Source: Notamacropus eugenii (lineage: Eukaryota; Chordata; Mammalia; Diprotodontia; Macropodidae). From it: DNA of 64,000 bases. The translations under genes and the position numbers were made by a program. Positions within the stretch are counted from its first letter, which is position 1, and each line of letters begins with the position of its first letter. The notes under the pieces were generated by a model, which was given only the letters and a program-made list of their open reading frames with translations, was not told the origin of the DNA and searched no databases. The stretch lies in the NCBI RefSeq assembly GCF_028372415.1, contig NC_092875.1:53018271-53082270 (forward strand). The letters run 5' to 3'. Shown here piece by piece: positions 12,111 to 24,043 of this stretch.

Positions 12111-12315
12111 TATAACTACCACAAATGAGAATCAATGATTTATCTATCTATCTGTGCAAGTGTATATAAAGATGTGTATAACTCATATATGTTAAACTCC
12201 CTTGATATATTTATCAAATTAAACCCCTTTGATATATATGTACATATATATGTGTGTGTGTATATATATATCATATCATATCATATCTCTCTGTGCATGT
12301 GTGTCTCTGTATGTA

Positions 12316-12562
12316 TACAGACAACTAGGTGATACAGTGGACAGAGAACCAGGCCTGGAGTCAGGAAAACCTAATTTCAAATCTAGCCTCAAACACTTAC
12401 TAGCTGTGTGACCCTGAGCAATTCACTTCACCCTATTTGCCTCCATTTCCTCGTCCATAAAAGGAGCTGGAAAAGGAAATGGCAAACCACTCCTGTATCT
12501 TTGCTAAGAAAACCCCAAAAAGGGTCAAGGACAGTCAGATGCAACTGAACGACTAGAAAACA
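12316..12562 (+). mobile_element. tRNA-headed SINE with RTE-type tail, plus strand
   Basis: Head CAACTAGGTGATACAGTGGA with CCAGGCCTGGAGTCAGGAAA, core CTAGCTGTGTGACCCTGAGC, then tail GGAAATGGCAAACCACTCCT, GAAAACCCCAAAAAGGGTCA and CAACTGAACGAC. The tail resembles the 3' end of RTE/BovB LINEs, the likely source of its mobilising machinery. Confidence 0.88.
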
Positions 12563-12568
12563 GCCACT

Positions 12569-12570
<2 letters not shown>

Positions 12571-12618
<48 letters not shown>
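12571..12618 (+). repeat. (CA)n microsatellite
   Basis: 24 CA units directly after the SINE tail, a common place for microsatellite birth. Confidence 0.97.
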
Positions 12619-12621
<3 letters not shown>

Positions 12622-12829
12622 TTAATTTTTTAGTCATTGAAAAAGGTCAGTCTATAAATCCAAAGCCCTTAAATTTGAAATATTATATCACAGTTTATTG
12701 GCTTGCTGCTGAAAGAACAAGGAGGTTAGCTTGCAACCATAAGGCTTTGGTGTCAGACACATAAAAACCCTGCAGCAGTAGAACTAGGTGAGCAGAACCA
12801 CACATCTTTGTGTCTATGCTGCAGGTAAG

Positions 12830-13810
12830 TGGTCCCTCTTGCATGCACCACCTCCTCCACAGCTCAACCCCTCCTGCCCTTTGCCCAGACCTTTCTTTTA
12901 CATACTAGTGCTTTGGAAGTGGTGGGGATAGTTGGAGGTCTGTCTCCATCAGTTATACATTCCCATCCTCACAAGGGAGGCTTTCTGGTAATGCTTCCAA
13001 AACCGAATTCCTCATATTTTACCCCAAACCATTTCCTCTTCCAAACTTCTCTTCTACTGTTGAGGGTACCAGCAGCCTCCCAATCACCCAGCTCAGCCAC
13101 TTAGGTGCCATCCTCACCTCGCCACCCTCTCTCACATTTCATATCCAAGCACTCAACAAATACTGTCCTTTCTCCTACTAGAATATGCCCTCTTCTCTTC
13201 TTGAAAACTATAATGAACCTGGTGCACACCATTGTCACCTCATGCCGAGACTATTTCATGGCTTCTGGTTGGCCTTCTTGCCTCAGTTTGCCCTTTCCTA
13301 AAGCCCAGATCTGCTCATGTCACACACTCCTCCTTCAGCCTGTTCAATAACCTCCACTGGCTCCCTTTCATCTTCAGGATCAAATCTAAAATCTTGTGTT
13401 CAGCTTTTAAAGCCCTTCAGAGCCTTCCCCACCCCACCTTTCCAGTCTTCTTTCACCTTCCTATAGGACCCAGAGATGCCAATCTTCTTGCTCTTCCTCC
13501 AATAAGACATTCTATCTTCCAGCCCCAGGGATTTTCACCCAGTGCCCCTTCCCCGAAATTCCCTCTCTCAACCCAACCTCCTGGCTTTCCTGCACTCCTT
13601 TAAGTCTCAGCCAAACCCCCATCTTCTGCAAGAAACCTTTCCCAAGTCCCCTTAATCCTGGTGCCTTCCTTCTGAGATGATCTCCAACTGGTCCTGTCTA
13701 TATCTCTCATCCATGAATGACTTTTGCTGGCATTAGACTGGGAGCTCCTTGAGAGCAGGATTGTCTTTTGTCTTTCTTTGTATCTTCAGTACAGTGCCTG
13801 ACAGGGTCCC
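12830..13810 (+). mobile_element. L2 LINE, 3' portion, plus strand
   Basis: L2 3' landmarks in order: CAGATCTGCTCATGTCACAC, CCTCCACTGGCTCCCTTTCA, TCTTCAGGATCAAATCTAAA, CCTTTCCAGTCTTCTTTCAC, TTTAAGTCTCAGCCAAACCC, GCAAGAAACCTTTCCCAAG and GGGAGCTCCTTGAGAGCAGG. The open frames here (up to 123 codons) are L2 remnants, not a host gene. Confidence 0.85.
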
Positions 13811-13871
13811 CTATTTATGCACCTTCTCTCTGTCTGCCCTAATCTTGTGCCAGCTCAGTGATACCCCTTCT

Positions 13872-14117
<246 letters not shown>

Positions 14118-14266
14118 CTCTGATACCCTTTTATCGAACCCAGAGAAGGGAAGAGGTGAAGAGAGGTAATTGTACAAGAAATGGTCACAGATAAAGGTGG
14201 AGAGAGGTAATTGCACAGTGCCAGTTACATAATAGACCCTTAAGAAACGCTTGGTGATTGTCCACT

Positions 14267-14530
14267 GAGGCAGGTAAGCGGGGATGAGAGTAAAGCAAAG
14301 GACTGATTCATGAAAACCTCAATTCAAATGTGGCCTCAGACACTAAGCTAGCTGTGGGACCCTGGGCAAGTCAATTAACTTCTCTGTGCCTCAGTTTCCT
14401 CATCTATAAAATGGGGATAATAATAATAACCTACTTCCCAGGGTTGTTGTGAGAATTAAATGAGATAATATTTGTTAAGCACTTTGCCTACCTTGAAACA
14501 CTATTATTCTCGGTATTAGATATTACAGAA
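14267..14530 (+). mobile_element. MIR/THER1-class SINE, plus strand
   Basis: GCTAGCTGTGGGACCCTGGG, then CAAGTCAATTAACTTCTCTG, CCTCAGTTTCCTCATCTATA, AAATGGGGATAATAATAATA and GTTGTTGTGAGAATTAAATG: core-SINE order intact. Confidence 0.9.
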
Positions 14531-14859
14531 TGTTCCTTGAGCTTTTGTGTTTCAGGGAGAAGGGCTCTCAAGTTCAGTTGTTGGGATTCCCTTTGAAAGA
14601 ACCTGTCTGATTTGAGATCAACCGAGATACTTGTGAAACACTTAGCACAGGGCCTGGTAGGTGCTTCATAAATGTTTCCTTCCCTCTATTTCCCCCACCT
14701 AATAATCTGACCCTCCTAGAGTGGCCCCAAGATCCCAGACTACCCAAATAAGAACTTGGAGGAAAATCAGGATAAAGCAGCATCTGAAGATAAACTGAGG
14801 CCATAGATAACAGTGAATATAACAGGGCTTTTCTTAAGATTTTAAATGTCCTGGGCTAA

Positions 14860-15040
14860 CCACCACTCCATTAAATAAGTGTTAGAGTCATTATCTCCTG
14901 TTTTACAAAACAGGAAACTGAAACATAGAGAGGTTAAATGAAGTTGTCCAGGGTCCCACAGCTAATATCTAAGGCAGAATTTGAACCTAGGTCTTCCCGA
15001 TCATAACCTCAGCTGTCCTTCCACCCTATCTTTTCTTCCC
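14860..15040 (-). mobile_element. MIR/THER1-class SINE fragment, minus strand
   Basis: AAACAGGAAACTGAAACATA, GAGAGGTTAAATGAAGTTGT, CCAGGGTCCCACAGCTAA and TTGAACCTAGGTCTTCCCGA are reverse-complement SINE core. A similar fragment follows at about 15300-15425. Confidence 0.8.
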
Positions 15041-15629
15041 CTACCTTTCCAGTGCACACCCCACGTCTCTTCCAGTTTTTTTCAGTGAATCATCATGTGG
15101 CATAAATTTCAGGCCCATCCCCATCCTTCTTTCCCTTCTCTGGTCACTCCAGCTTGTCCATGTCCATTTCGATCTCCCATGGTAGGCTGCTTCAAGAGTT
15201 GCAGAATAGGGTATGAGAATCAGGTAGGGCTTCTTGGAAGAGGGAAAGATTGACTGAGAAGAAGGGTGGGGTATCACAGGCCCTAAAAGTAAAAGCTAAG
15301 AGGGGCCTTAGTGATAGGAACTGAGGTCCAGAGAAGGAAAGTAATTTGTCTTAGGTCATATAGTTAGAAATCAGCAGAGCCCAGAATTAAGCCACGTCCT
15401 CTGATCACAAATCCAGTTCTCTTCACAATGAGCCTGGAGGGGTCAGGAATGATGGGAAAAAGAACTCCGAAGGCCAAGAGGCAAAGTTTGGATTGAAGCC
15501 AATTAGACAGACCTTGAGGGTTGGAACAATATGGCTTCAGCTGATTCAAAGAAACAATGAAGTTGGTCTAATTCTTGCTGGGACATTTACTAGCTATGGG
15601 ATCTTGGCCAAGTCATATCCTTTTCCTTT

Positions 15630-16260
15630 TCTTTTTTTTAACACAATATTTTATTTTCCCCCAATTACACTTTAAAACAATTTTTTTTAACATTTAGGTT
15701 TTTTTAAGTTCCAAATTCTGTCCCTTCCTCCCTCCCTGAGATGGTAAACAGTCAGATAGAGGTTATACAAGTGCAATCATGTAAAACATTCCTATGTTAG
15801 TCATTTTGTACCAGAACACTAGAATGAAAGAAGTAAAAAATAGCATGCTTCAGTCTGTATTCAAACATCATCAGTTCTTTCTCTAGGGACAGAAAGTCTG
15901 CTTCATCATTAGTCCTTCGGGATTGTCTTAGATCATTGTATTGCTGAGAATATGTGTCATTCACAGTTGATCATTGTACAACATTGTTGCTACTGCGTAC
16001 AACATTCTGGTTCTACTCACTTCATTTTGCATCAGTTCATGTAAGTCTTTCCAGGTTTTTTTCTGAAATCATCCTGCTTGTCATTTCTTATAACACAATA
16101 ATATCCCATCAAAATCACATTCCACAGATTGTTTAGTCGTTTCTCAATTGTTGAGCATCTTCTCAATTTCCAATTTTTAGCCACCACAAAAAGAGCTACT
16201 ATAAATATTTTTATATAAATATGTCCTTAAGTCTTTTTTGCATGCCTCTTTGTTAAGTCT
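15630..16260 (-). mobile_element. LINE-1 3' UTR, minus strand
   Basis: Begins CAATATTTTATTTTCCCCCA (poly(A)/3' end in reverse) and continues CCTTCCTCCCTCCCTGAGAT, AGAGGTTATACAAGTGCAAT, TACTCACTTCATTTTGCATC and GAGCTACTATAAATATTTTT: the marsupial L1 3' sequence read antisense. It is inserted just after a short plus-strand SINE fragment (15560-15620). Confidence 0.85.
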
Positions 16261-16319
16261 TATTTTCTACATCTACAAAATGAGAATAGCAACGGAAGAG
16301 GACAAGGTGTAAGGGAAAG

Positions 16320-16478
16320 AGCATTTGTCTTAAAAGACCCAACTTCCAATGGTGTAAGTGTGTGTGACCTTGGACAAATTACTTAATCTCACTGAGCCTT
16401 AGATTCCTACTCTATATAATGAGATTGAACTAGATGAGCTCTAAAATCCCTTTCCAGTTTGAATTCTTACAGTAGTGT
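16320..16478 (+). mobile_element. MIR/THER1-class SINE, plus strand
   Basis: GTGTGTGACCTTGGACAAAT, TACTTAATCTCACTGAGCCT and TGAACTAGATGAGCTCTAAA, then CCCTTTCCAGTTTGAATTCT: core and the full 3' tail. This tail type is the probable source of the 33-bp minisatellites described below. Confidence 0.88.
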
Positions 16479-16479
16479 G

Positions 16480-17590
16480 GCAATCCTTACAGTAGCTCTC
16501 TTTCTGGGATCCTTAAATATCCCTGGAAATGTGACCTATTATTTTCATAGGAAAGTTTGCAAGAGGGTCATAGTGGGCATCTGGGTGTCGTTCCAGGCAA
16601 CCTAGGATCTGTGACCTCATTTTAGTGGACAGGATGAGTTTGCTTAGTCACTTGCTGTTAATTAAGATATTGTGGCCTGGAGATAAATCCATTACTGTCC
16701 TCTGGGGAGATGGAGAACGCATCTAATCCCTCTTCTAGTTGGCAGAACTTTAAATACCTGATGACAGATGTCACCCATCCTGTCCTTTCCTACTCCATCC
16801 TAAACGCTAACTCCATTGCCCCACATCTCCAGGTTAAACACCCCTATTTGCTTCACAGTTCAGGGCCTGTTTCCTCTTGTGTGGTAACTCCAGTTTGTCC
16901 ATTTCCATGTGCTTCCTAAAACATGGTGTTGGAACTGGACACAATACACCAGTTGCTTCTCTCCCAAGAAGTGGATGAGCCCCTTGCTTGCTTTTCTAAC
17001 TTTTAGCAAAGCTTAAAAGAAAAGAGAAAAAGAGACAGAGAGAGGCAGAGAAACAAAGACAGAGAGAAAGAGATAGAGAAAGAAATACAAAGAAGGAGAG
17101 ACAGAGAGCTCTTTGTCATCCTGAGCATTTGTCATAAGGCTTGAACTCCTTCCAAGCTGTGTGGCCTCCCTGAAGAAATTCTCAGGCCTTTCAAATTCAT
17201 CCTCAGCTACATTCCTTGGTTTCCATCTGTGGTGCAGATACTTTTAAGAGTCTATGTAGCTATGCTGTGCACATTCGGATGCCTTCCCCTTTGTTTTCAG
17301 GTCATGGAATTTAAACCTGTAAGAGACCTTGGAGATTGAGATCCAAAGGGGGAAGTAACAAGTCACACAACTAGTTAACAAGAACTGAGCTGATGTCTTT
17401 TGATTCCAAATTCAGTCTCTTCATCAGCATTTCCTTCCCCGACACTCTCAACCTGCCTTGAGCCATGCTCCTTTTCAGAAGCTCTGAAAAAGACATTAGA
17501 TTCCTCTCCTTTCTGGGCTTTGAAAAATGGATCTTCCAAAGGCTAGAAACACCTCAGATGGATAAAAAATAGATAATATTTCTATAGCAT
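16480..17590. other. Intergenic stretch, nothing recognised apart from a GA-rich run
   Basis: GAGACAGAGAG-type purine-rich sequence at 17025-17110; otherwise no gene or named repeat. Confidence 0.55.
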
Positions 17591-17599
17591 TTCTATATA

Positions 17600-17825
17600 T
17601 AGACAACATGCATTTTTCCATAATGCCAGGCATTTTATGAATATTATATCACTTGATCCTCACTATAATAGGTAGAGACTATTATTATCTTCATTTTATA
17701 GTTGAGGAAATTGAGTCAAACAGAGATGAAATGACTTGCCCAAGGTCATACAGCTAGTCTGAGGTCAGATTTGAACTGAGGTCTTCCTGAGCCCAGGCCT
17801 AGCACTCTATCCACTACTCTACCAG
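17600..17825 (-). mobile_element. tRNA-headed SINE, minus strand
   Basis: AATGACTTGCCCAAGGTCAT, ACAGCTAGTCTGAGGTCAGA, TTTGAACTGAGGTCTTCCTG and the reversed head CACTCTATCCACTACTCTAC. Confidence 0.88.
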
Positions 17826-18299
17826 CTTTCTGGAAGAAGTACTCCTAGCAGAGGGTAGAGGAAGGGGCATTCATCCAACATTAGGAAAGTCAGGGTGTTT
17901 TTCTGGCAGCCAGATGCTGGCCTAGCCTCCCTAGTGACTGGTTCCAGATGTCTTTCTGATCTCACCACTTCTGGCTGCTTGGAGATATCAGGAGATTCAG
18001 GGGAAGGAGGAACCTTGGATGACATCCTGAACCCAGAGAAGGTGAGGTCACAGAAACTATTTCATACATTTTCCTCAGAAGCAGACTGCAGAGGGGTCAC
18101 TGCACAAAGATGTGGTGAGAACTGAGCAAGCCAGAGAGGAAGCCTAGACTGCCAATGTTGAAAGAGCCCTCCAACAGTGTCTGTTATGACCATCACTTGA
18201 AACTGGAATTTACTTCTAAAGCTGAAGAATCTCTCAGCTTCAGACTGAATTCTTTCAGTAACAGGGAGATGGCTATGCATTGCAAGGCTTATCTAGTTC

Positions 18300-18440
18300 C
18301 TCCTGACTAATTCTACCAATCTTCCAGATCTGCTAGTTCTGACAATCTTCGAAGGATCCTCCCAACTCTGATACTCTGGGTTCCAAAGGCCTTCCTAACT
18401 CTGACATTTTTTCTAAGGCCTCTCCCTGGTTCTAGGGTCT
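18300..18440 (+). repeat. Degenerate ~33-bp minisatellite (about 4 units)
   Basis: Repeats of CCTCCCAACTCTGATACTCT / GGGTTCCAAAGGCCTTCCTA / ACTCTGACATTTTTTCTAAG. Same unit type as at 59030-59375 and 62176-62425. Confidence 0.65.
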
Positions 18441-18689
18441 GTTCTCCTGGCCTGAGAGCCTTCCCCACCCCATGGTATCTCCCCATCCATGCTGCCACAA
18501 TACACAGTGCTGGGCTGGACCAGATCAAGGGCAGGCCAATGTTGGACAAAATCTGAAACGCCTGGGTCTCCTATGCCAAGAAAGATTCAGGCAGTAGACA
18601 GCGTATTTGAAGAGTGCTATCCAGCCAATTCCCTCCCTATTGCCTGGTGGTGGCAAGGTGAAGTAGAAACAATTCTGGACAGGGCGTCA

Positions 18690-18810
18690 AGTTAATCAGG
18701 CTTCTTGGCCCATTTCTACCACTGACTTGCCTTGTTCAGCTTGAACATCTAGAAAATGAGGAGATAGGATTTCCTTAAGGACCCTTGCAACTTGACATTC
18801 TCTGCTTCTA
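18690..18810 (+). mobile_element. MIR/THER1-class SINE fragment, plus strand
   Basis: TCTACCACTGACTTGCCTTG, AACATCTAGAAAATGAGGAG, then AAGGACCCTTGCAACTTGAC: the 3' half of the SINE just upstream of pseudogene exon A. Confidence 0.65.
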
Positions 18811-18868
18811 AAACTGGTCATTTATGTGAACTGACTCTAAGTTAACCAGGTTTTTGTTCTATCCTCAG

Positions 18869-19052
18869 CCTCTTTAGACATCTCCAGTAAAATTTTGGCC
18901 TTGTTCTGGAAGGATGAGTACTGGTTGCCTCCTGGGTACACATGGGCTGACATGGAGGAGTCCAATGGGACCATCTACCCTCACCCCAAGGATCTCCTAG
19001 CAGCCATTCCCCAGGCATTTATCTTAGTAATCATCTGATATAAATTTGAGAG
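18869..19052 (+). pseudogene. CERS pseudogene exon A: N-terminus and first membrane segment
   Basis: Reads ILALFWKDEYWLPPGYTWAD, then MEESNGTIYPHPKDLLAAIP and a hydrophobic run. This is the family pattern of a short lumenal N-terminus (FW...FWLPPxxTWxDxE, then YPHPxDLLAA) leading into TM1. No ATG lies at the expected start and the frame stays open upstream without one, so the initiator is lost or sits in an unseen exon. The 5' edge uses the CAG at 18866-18868 and is uncertain. A TGA at 19036-19038 stands where family members have Arg (compatible with CGA to TGA), followed in frame by YKFE. The donor GTGTCA at 19053 follows AG, and the split codon AG|G with exon B gives Arg, as expected. Confidence 0.9.
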
Positions 19053-19439
19053 GTGTCAATTACATGTTTCTCTCCATGTCTCTCTCTCCTTTTCTGTCTG
19101 TCTCTCCCCATCAAAATTAAAATTTTGTTGACTCTTTTTCTTTTTACACAAGTCACTACGGGTCACATTGTACCCCTCCCTCTAAATTCCCTGCAGCATG
19201 GCTTGAGCCTTCCCATGCAACAAAAAACAAATGATGGGACCTTATCTAACAACAACTATAATTAGCATCCCTCACCCATAGCCCCCCACTTCTGTGCTGG
19301 CTCATCTCTTCTCAAAGGTCAATACCAGTTACGTAGCATTTGTGTTCTTGCTAATGTTTTTTTTACTTAGATTATCATAATCATCTCCTGGTTCTTCCTC
19401 CTTCCTTCCATCTCAATTTGTAGGAGTTTTCTAAGGCTT

Positions 19440-20180
19440 CTCTGAATTCCCCATATTTGTTATTTTTATAGCATAATATTCAATTATACTGATATCAATC
19501 AACAAGAATTTATTACATATCTACCATCTAAGTTGCTGCTGCACCCACAGGGCCATCAGACTTTTCCATGTAACTTGCAACTGAAATCTTCCATATGGGT
19601 TATCTCCCCTATTGGAATAGGAATGGAAACTGGCTTAATTTGTGTCCCCAGTGCTTAGCATATAAGCACTTAATAATGCTCATTCATTCATTCATTCATT
19701 CATACTATGTACCAGGCCCTGTGCTGGTCATTTGCAATATAAAAGAAAAAAACTTAAAAGTCTTTCTGTTCAAGAAGCTTACCTTCTTTTGGGAGTGGAC
19801 ACAGGACAACATGTGTCACATGTTCATACCACAATTTATCATATTCTCACTCACTGGGATTCTCTAATGCTTCCAATTTTGCTTTCCAAAAAGTACTACT
19901 ATGAATATTTTGTAATCTATGGGACCCTTTTTTCTGCCTTGGAGCTCATTGGGATATATAGCTAGTGTTCAGATGTTTGGGTAAAAAGGTAGGAATAGTT
20001 AATGACTTTTCACAACCAAATCCAATTTGTTTTCCCCAACTGTTTAAAAAACTTTTAGACTTACCAACATTGTATTAGTATATCTGTCTTTCTACTGGCC
20101 CTTTAAAATGTATCTCTTACCTCTTTGGTCATCTTTGCCAACTTGCTAGGTTTGAAACGAAACCTTAGAGATGCTTTGAC
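19440..20180 (-). mobile_element. Decayed LINE-1 3' sequence and L2-type end
   Basis: TTCCAATTTTGCTTTCCAAA, ACTACTATGAATATTTTGTA and GTCTTTCTACTGGCCC resemble antisense L1 3' sequence; CATTCATTCATTCATTC with TACTATGTACCAGGCCCTGT (19682-19725) is an L2-like end. Lies in intron A/B. Confidence 0.5.
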
Positions 20181-20399
20181 ATGCATTTCTCAGTAGTACA
20201 TTTGGAGCAGTCTTTCATATCGCTTTTTATAGCTTACAGTTCTTTCGAAAGGCAAAGCATTTACCAAATGCTTATGACATGCCAACCACCGTCTACCAAA
20301 CATTTTTGAGAATTATGTCCTTTGACAATATAGGTATTGGCAAGTAATTCTTTATCATTAGGAATCCTATCTTTTTCTCCATTTATTTCTTTTGTATTG

Positions 20400-20885
20400 A
20401 TTTTCATTCCCATCCTAAAGCAGGATTATGTCCTTCTGCTTAGTTTCACTTATACTCTCTTGATTCTTGTCTAGCTCTACTGGTTCCTCCTTCCCAAACT
20501 CAGTTAGCGTTTGTCTCAGTCTGTCTGCTTCAGTTCATACATGTCGTTCTAGGTTTCTCTGAAATTGGCTCCTTCATCATTTCTTGATATTGTTACATTC
20601 ATATACCGTGATTCCTTCAGCCATTCCTTGATTGATGTGTACCTCCTCAGTTTTCAGTACTTTTCCACCACAAAAAAAAGAGCTGTGATATATTTGTACA
20701 TATGAATGCTTTTCCTTTGAGTCTAGTAGTTATCTCTGGGTCAAAGGGATCACAGTTTATATACAAGGTAAAGCTGATTTCCTCACAGTAATTCTGTGAA
20801 ACGGTGGCATATAAATATAGTGGGATATTATTAAGGCATTGGAAATGAAAGTGATATTTTATCTCATGACTTCCCTCCATGTGCT
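20400..20885 (-). mobile_element. LINE-1 3' UTR fragment, minus strand
   Basis: CAGTTCATACATGTCGTTCT, AGGTTTCTCTGAAATTGGCT, CCATTCCTTGATTGATGTGT and AAAGAGCTGTGATATATTTG follow the same order as the L1 at 15630-16260. Confidence 0.8.
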
Positions 20886-20895
20886 CTATGTTCTA

Positions 20896-21216
20896 GCATA
20901 ATAATGTGTGTGTTTGTCCTTCATTGCTGAAGAAGACCATGCCATCATAGAAATAATGACATGACTTGCACTTGACTGTGTTTTGAGTGAGGGAGGGCTG
21001 TGCAGGTCACCAGCCTCACTTCTCCTCCAGAGCCATGTGAATTCAGTGACCAGATATTCATCAGGATGACTAAAGATGACCCAGAATGAGGCAGTTGGGG
21101 TTAAGTGACTTGCCCAAGGTCACACAGCTAGTGATGTGTCTGAGATGAGATTTGAACTCAGATCCTCCTGACTCCTGCACTGGTGCTCTATCCACTGCAC
21201 CACCTAGCTGCCCCTT
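20896..21216 (-). mobile_element. Near full-length marsupial tRNA-headed SINE, minus strand
   Basis: About 320 bp. Tail side: TTTGTCCTTCATTGCTGAAG, AAATAATGACATGACTTGCA, GAGGGAGGGCTGTGCAGGTC, CATCAGGATGACTAAAGATG. Then GTGACTTGCCCAAGGTCACA and the reversed tRNA-like head TCTATCCACTGCACCACCTA with GCTGCCCC. Well preserved, so younger than the MIR copies. A plus-strand relative is at 35871-36175. Confidence 0.92.
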
Positions 21217-21412
21217 AGCAAAATAATAATAATATGCTTGGTACTACACTAAGTGCTCTACAAATATTCTTTGAACCTTGCAAGGACCCTACTAGGTAAG
21301 AGCTATTATTACCACAATTTTTCCTTTCTTCGCTTCCTTGTAAATGTTTTTTTGTTCTCTGCCGTGCACTTTTTACTTCATTCTTTTTCCCCCTTCCTGT
21401 CTCCTCTTTCAG

Positions 21413-21530
21413 GAACATTGGGGTACTTCTGAGCAGGGTCATGGGTATTAGTGACTACCTTAGAGTAAAGGGTGCTCCCAATCCCATCCTGGAGTCTTTT
21501 TTCAACAATCAGACTTGGAACCCCAAAGAG
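21413..21530 (+). pseudogene. CERS pseudogene exon B: start of Hox-like region, reading frame open
   Basis: A 118-nt exon between a pyrimidine-rich acceptor ending CAG (21410-21412) and a GTAAGC donor at 21531. After completing the split Arg codon it reads NIGVLLSRVMGISDYLRVKG, then APNPILESFFNNQTWNPKE. It aligns without gaps to the CERS4 stretch between TM1 and the Hox-like domain; PN...LE and PKE are family landmarks. There is no stop or frameshift. With exon G it is the best preserved part of the locus. Confidence 0.9.
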
Positions 21531-21734
21531 GTAAGCACTCCCCAGGTTTGGATGCCACTAAGGAATCAGAGATACCTCCAAATATGTTCAGGAGCAGCTG
21601 TTGTTTTTTGATTTTTTAACAGGAAGTAGACAGAAGATGTAGAACTCTGTGCCCAGGACTGGCTCAGACAGATTCCTTTTGGTATCATCTTCCATGAGAG
21701 AATTGAACTCTTATCTAATTGGCACCATAGAGAA

Positions 21735-21895
21735 TAGGCATTCCACTGGGTTCTAATCTCAGCTTTGCCACTGACTTGTCATGTGACTCTGGCCAACCCA
21801 CTTCTATCTTAGAGGCAGTTTTCTCACATGCAAAATTAGAAGATTGGACATCGGGATTTCTACAATCATTTATCAATCTGACATTCTATTTTTGT
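21735..21895 (+). mobile_element. MIR-class SINE, plus strand
   Basis: ATTCCACTGGGTTCTAATCT, CAGCTTTGCCACTGACTTGT and ATGTGACTCTGGCCAACCCA are MIR head and core. Lies in intron B/C. Confidence 0.75.
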
Positions 21896-21989
21896 GGATG
21901 TAGATTTGCTCATTAAAAGGCATCTTGATCCTTCACTCTCACTCACCACCATGTTCATTCAGTTGTGAAGTCTTGATTTCGTGCATCTT

Positions 21990-22380
21990 GAACAACCCCT
22001 TCTCCCCACTTGTACACAATTAGTCCAATTCAGACCTTCATTTTGCTTTGTCCTCATTCTTGAGGTAGCCTCCAGATTGGGTCTCTTTACCTCTAGTCTC
22101 TTCCCTCTATAATCTTTCCTCTGCATGGCTGCCAAACTGATATTTTTAGAACAGAGATTTGACCTTGTCATCCCCTCACTTAAGGATCATTAATGGCTTA
22201 CCCTTGACTCTAGAAATAAATGAAAATTCTTTTTTAGTATTTAAAACACTTCATAGTAAAGCTCCATTGTGTCTTTCAAGGATTATTACACATTACTCCC
22301 ACTCTAACACTCAGTGTGTCAAGTAAACTGGTCCACCTACTATTCCCCAATATAACTTTTGTCTTTTCCATCCACCTTTG
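21990..22380 (+). mobile_element. L2 LINE fragment, plus strand
   Basis: GCATGGCTGCCAAACTGATA, ATTTGACCTTGTCATCCCCT and AAGCTCCATTGTGTCTTTCA, then CACATTACTCCCACTCTAAC: L2 3' order. Confidence 0.75.
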
Positions 22381-22389
22381 CACAATTAA

Positions 22390-23225
22390 TAATTTCACAA
22401 GTGCTTACTGTGTAGGAAACACTGTACAAAGGAATAGGAATACAATCTGCTTCAAGGAACTCACATTCTAATGAGACAGAAAACACACAAAGAACCATTA
22501 TACAAGATGGAGTTGATGCAAATGGAAGATAAAATCAGAGAGAAGGCACCAGTCATGGGGGGACCAGGAAAAAAGGCCTCTAGAACAGTAATCTGATCCT
22601 TGTCTCAAAAGAAGCCTAGGAAACCAGGAGGTGGAGGTGAAGACATTCCAAGAAAGGGGGTGAGCTCATGTAAAAGGCATGAATTTGGGATGAAAAGAAG
22701 GGAAGAAAAAGAAAATAAGTAAATTTACATGATAACTTTATTTATATATTTAAAAGGAATAGTGAGTTGTGCATAATAGATCTGTAGTTTCATGTGCAAT
22801 TATCTTTTATATTATGTTAGGGAAACGCTTGTTTTATTACATAAGTTAAAAGAAATACTAAATTAAATTCATCTAAATGAAACCAAAATGAAGTAAAAAC
22901 AATGAAATAGATATAAAACTCAAAAAATGATAGAAAGAAGGACCGTGTCACTGGATCATGAAATACGTTAAGGAGAGTGAAGTGTCAGAAGATTGAAAAT
23001 ATAGGAAGGGGTCAGCCTGTGAAGAGCTTTAAATGCCAGAGAATTTTATATTTGATCCTGGCACTATTAAGAAAATAGTGAAGTTTGTTGAGTAGGGTTG
23101 GGAGGAGGTGAGGGATGGAATGGTCAGACTCAAGATTTAAGAAAATCACTTTGGCAACTGAGTAAGGAGAGACTTGAGTCAAGAAGACCTGCCAGAAGGC
23201 TACTGCAACACTTGTTTTCTTCCGT
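22390..23225 (-). mobile_element. L2 LINE fragment, minus strand
   Basis: GAACTCACATTCTAATGAGA, TTAAATGCCAGAGAATTTTA, GAAAATCACTTTGGCAACTG and CAAGAAGACCTGCCAGAAGG resemble L2 read in reverse. The short block at 23510-23610 (GAGCCTGGGTGGGTGGTTGG) looks like its continuation, separated by an L2-type 3' end at 23225-23420. Confidence 0.6.
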
Positions 23226-23924
23226 TCATTATTTCCTACTTCTCCTGTCTATAGGCTCCCTTTGTATATATTTGTTTGCATGTCATTTCCCCCATTAGAT
23301 TATAAGCTCCCTGAGGACAGGGACCATCTTTTCCCCCTTTTGTGTCCCCAGCACACACCATGGTGCCTCATAAATAGTAGGTGCTTAATAAATGTTTGTT
23401 GAATGAATTAGTTGAATGAGGGACTTCACAAGGGTGGAGACTGTGTAAGTGGAGAGAAGACTTGGACAAGCAATGTTGTGAAGATAAAAATAAAACTTAG
23501 CAAGGAATTGAATATGAGGAATGAGTTCAAGAGAACAGTCAAGAATGACCTGAGATTTTGAGCCTGGGTGGGTGGTTGGGAGAAGGGTAGTACCCTCGAT
23601 AGTGCATAGGCCAGCTGACACTCGTAATGCTCCCGGTACTCACCTCCATCTTTTAGAATTCTTAGCTCCCTTCAGGGGTGATCCCTGATTTCCTCAGTAG
23701 TTTGTGTTCTCCCCAAATTACTTCATGTTTATTTCGTATGTAATTTGAAATTTCTTATCATATGTGCTCCACCTCACCCCCATCCCCAGTAGGAAACAAG
23801 CTCTTGAAAGAAAGAGAATATAAGGTTTGGGTTTTGTGCCATACCTGGCACATAGTGGACATTTACTATTTGCTGTTTCCCATAGTTACTGAAATTTGAG
23901 ATCTCCTTTTCCCTTGATCCCTAG

Positions 23925-24043
23925 GCTCAGGGGAGTCTCCTGGTCAGTCAGTGTGGCCTCTCTATGAGGTAGACCCAGCACTGGTTTTGAAGATGAAGGA
24001 ACCAAGAGAGATCAAATCTGACAAAGAAGTTCAGTGAATCCCA
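23925..24043 (+). pseudogene. CERS pseudogene exon C: Hox-like domain with three stops
   Basis: A 119-nt exon after CTAG (23921-23924), with donor GTAAGC at 24044. It reads SLLVSQCGLSMR, stop, TQHWF, stop, R, stop, RNQERSNLTKKFSES. This is the Hox-like segment of vertebrate ceramide synthases (CGL...QRWFRRRRNQxRP...KKFCEAS). Stops: TAG 23970-23972 at a Gln position, TGA 23988-23990 and TGA 23994-23996 at two Arg positions of the RWFRRRRNQ motif, both compatible with CGA to TGA decay. It ends in phase 2 and joins the T that opens exon D. Confidence 0.92.

Noticed and set aside
13232..13603. 123-codon open frame
   Set aside because: It lies inside an L2 3' region whose landmarks are readable in nucleotide sequence; not a host gene.
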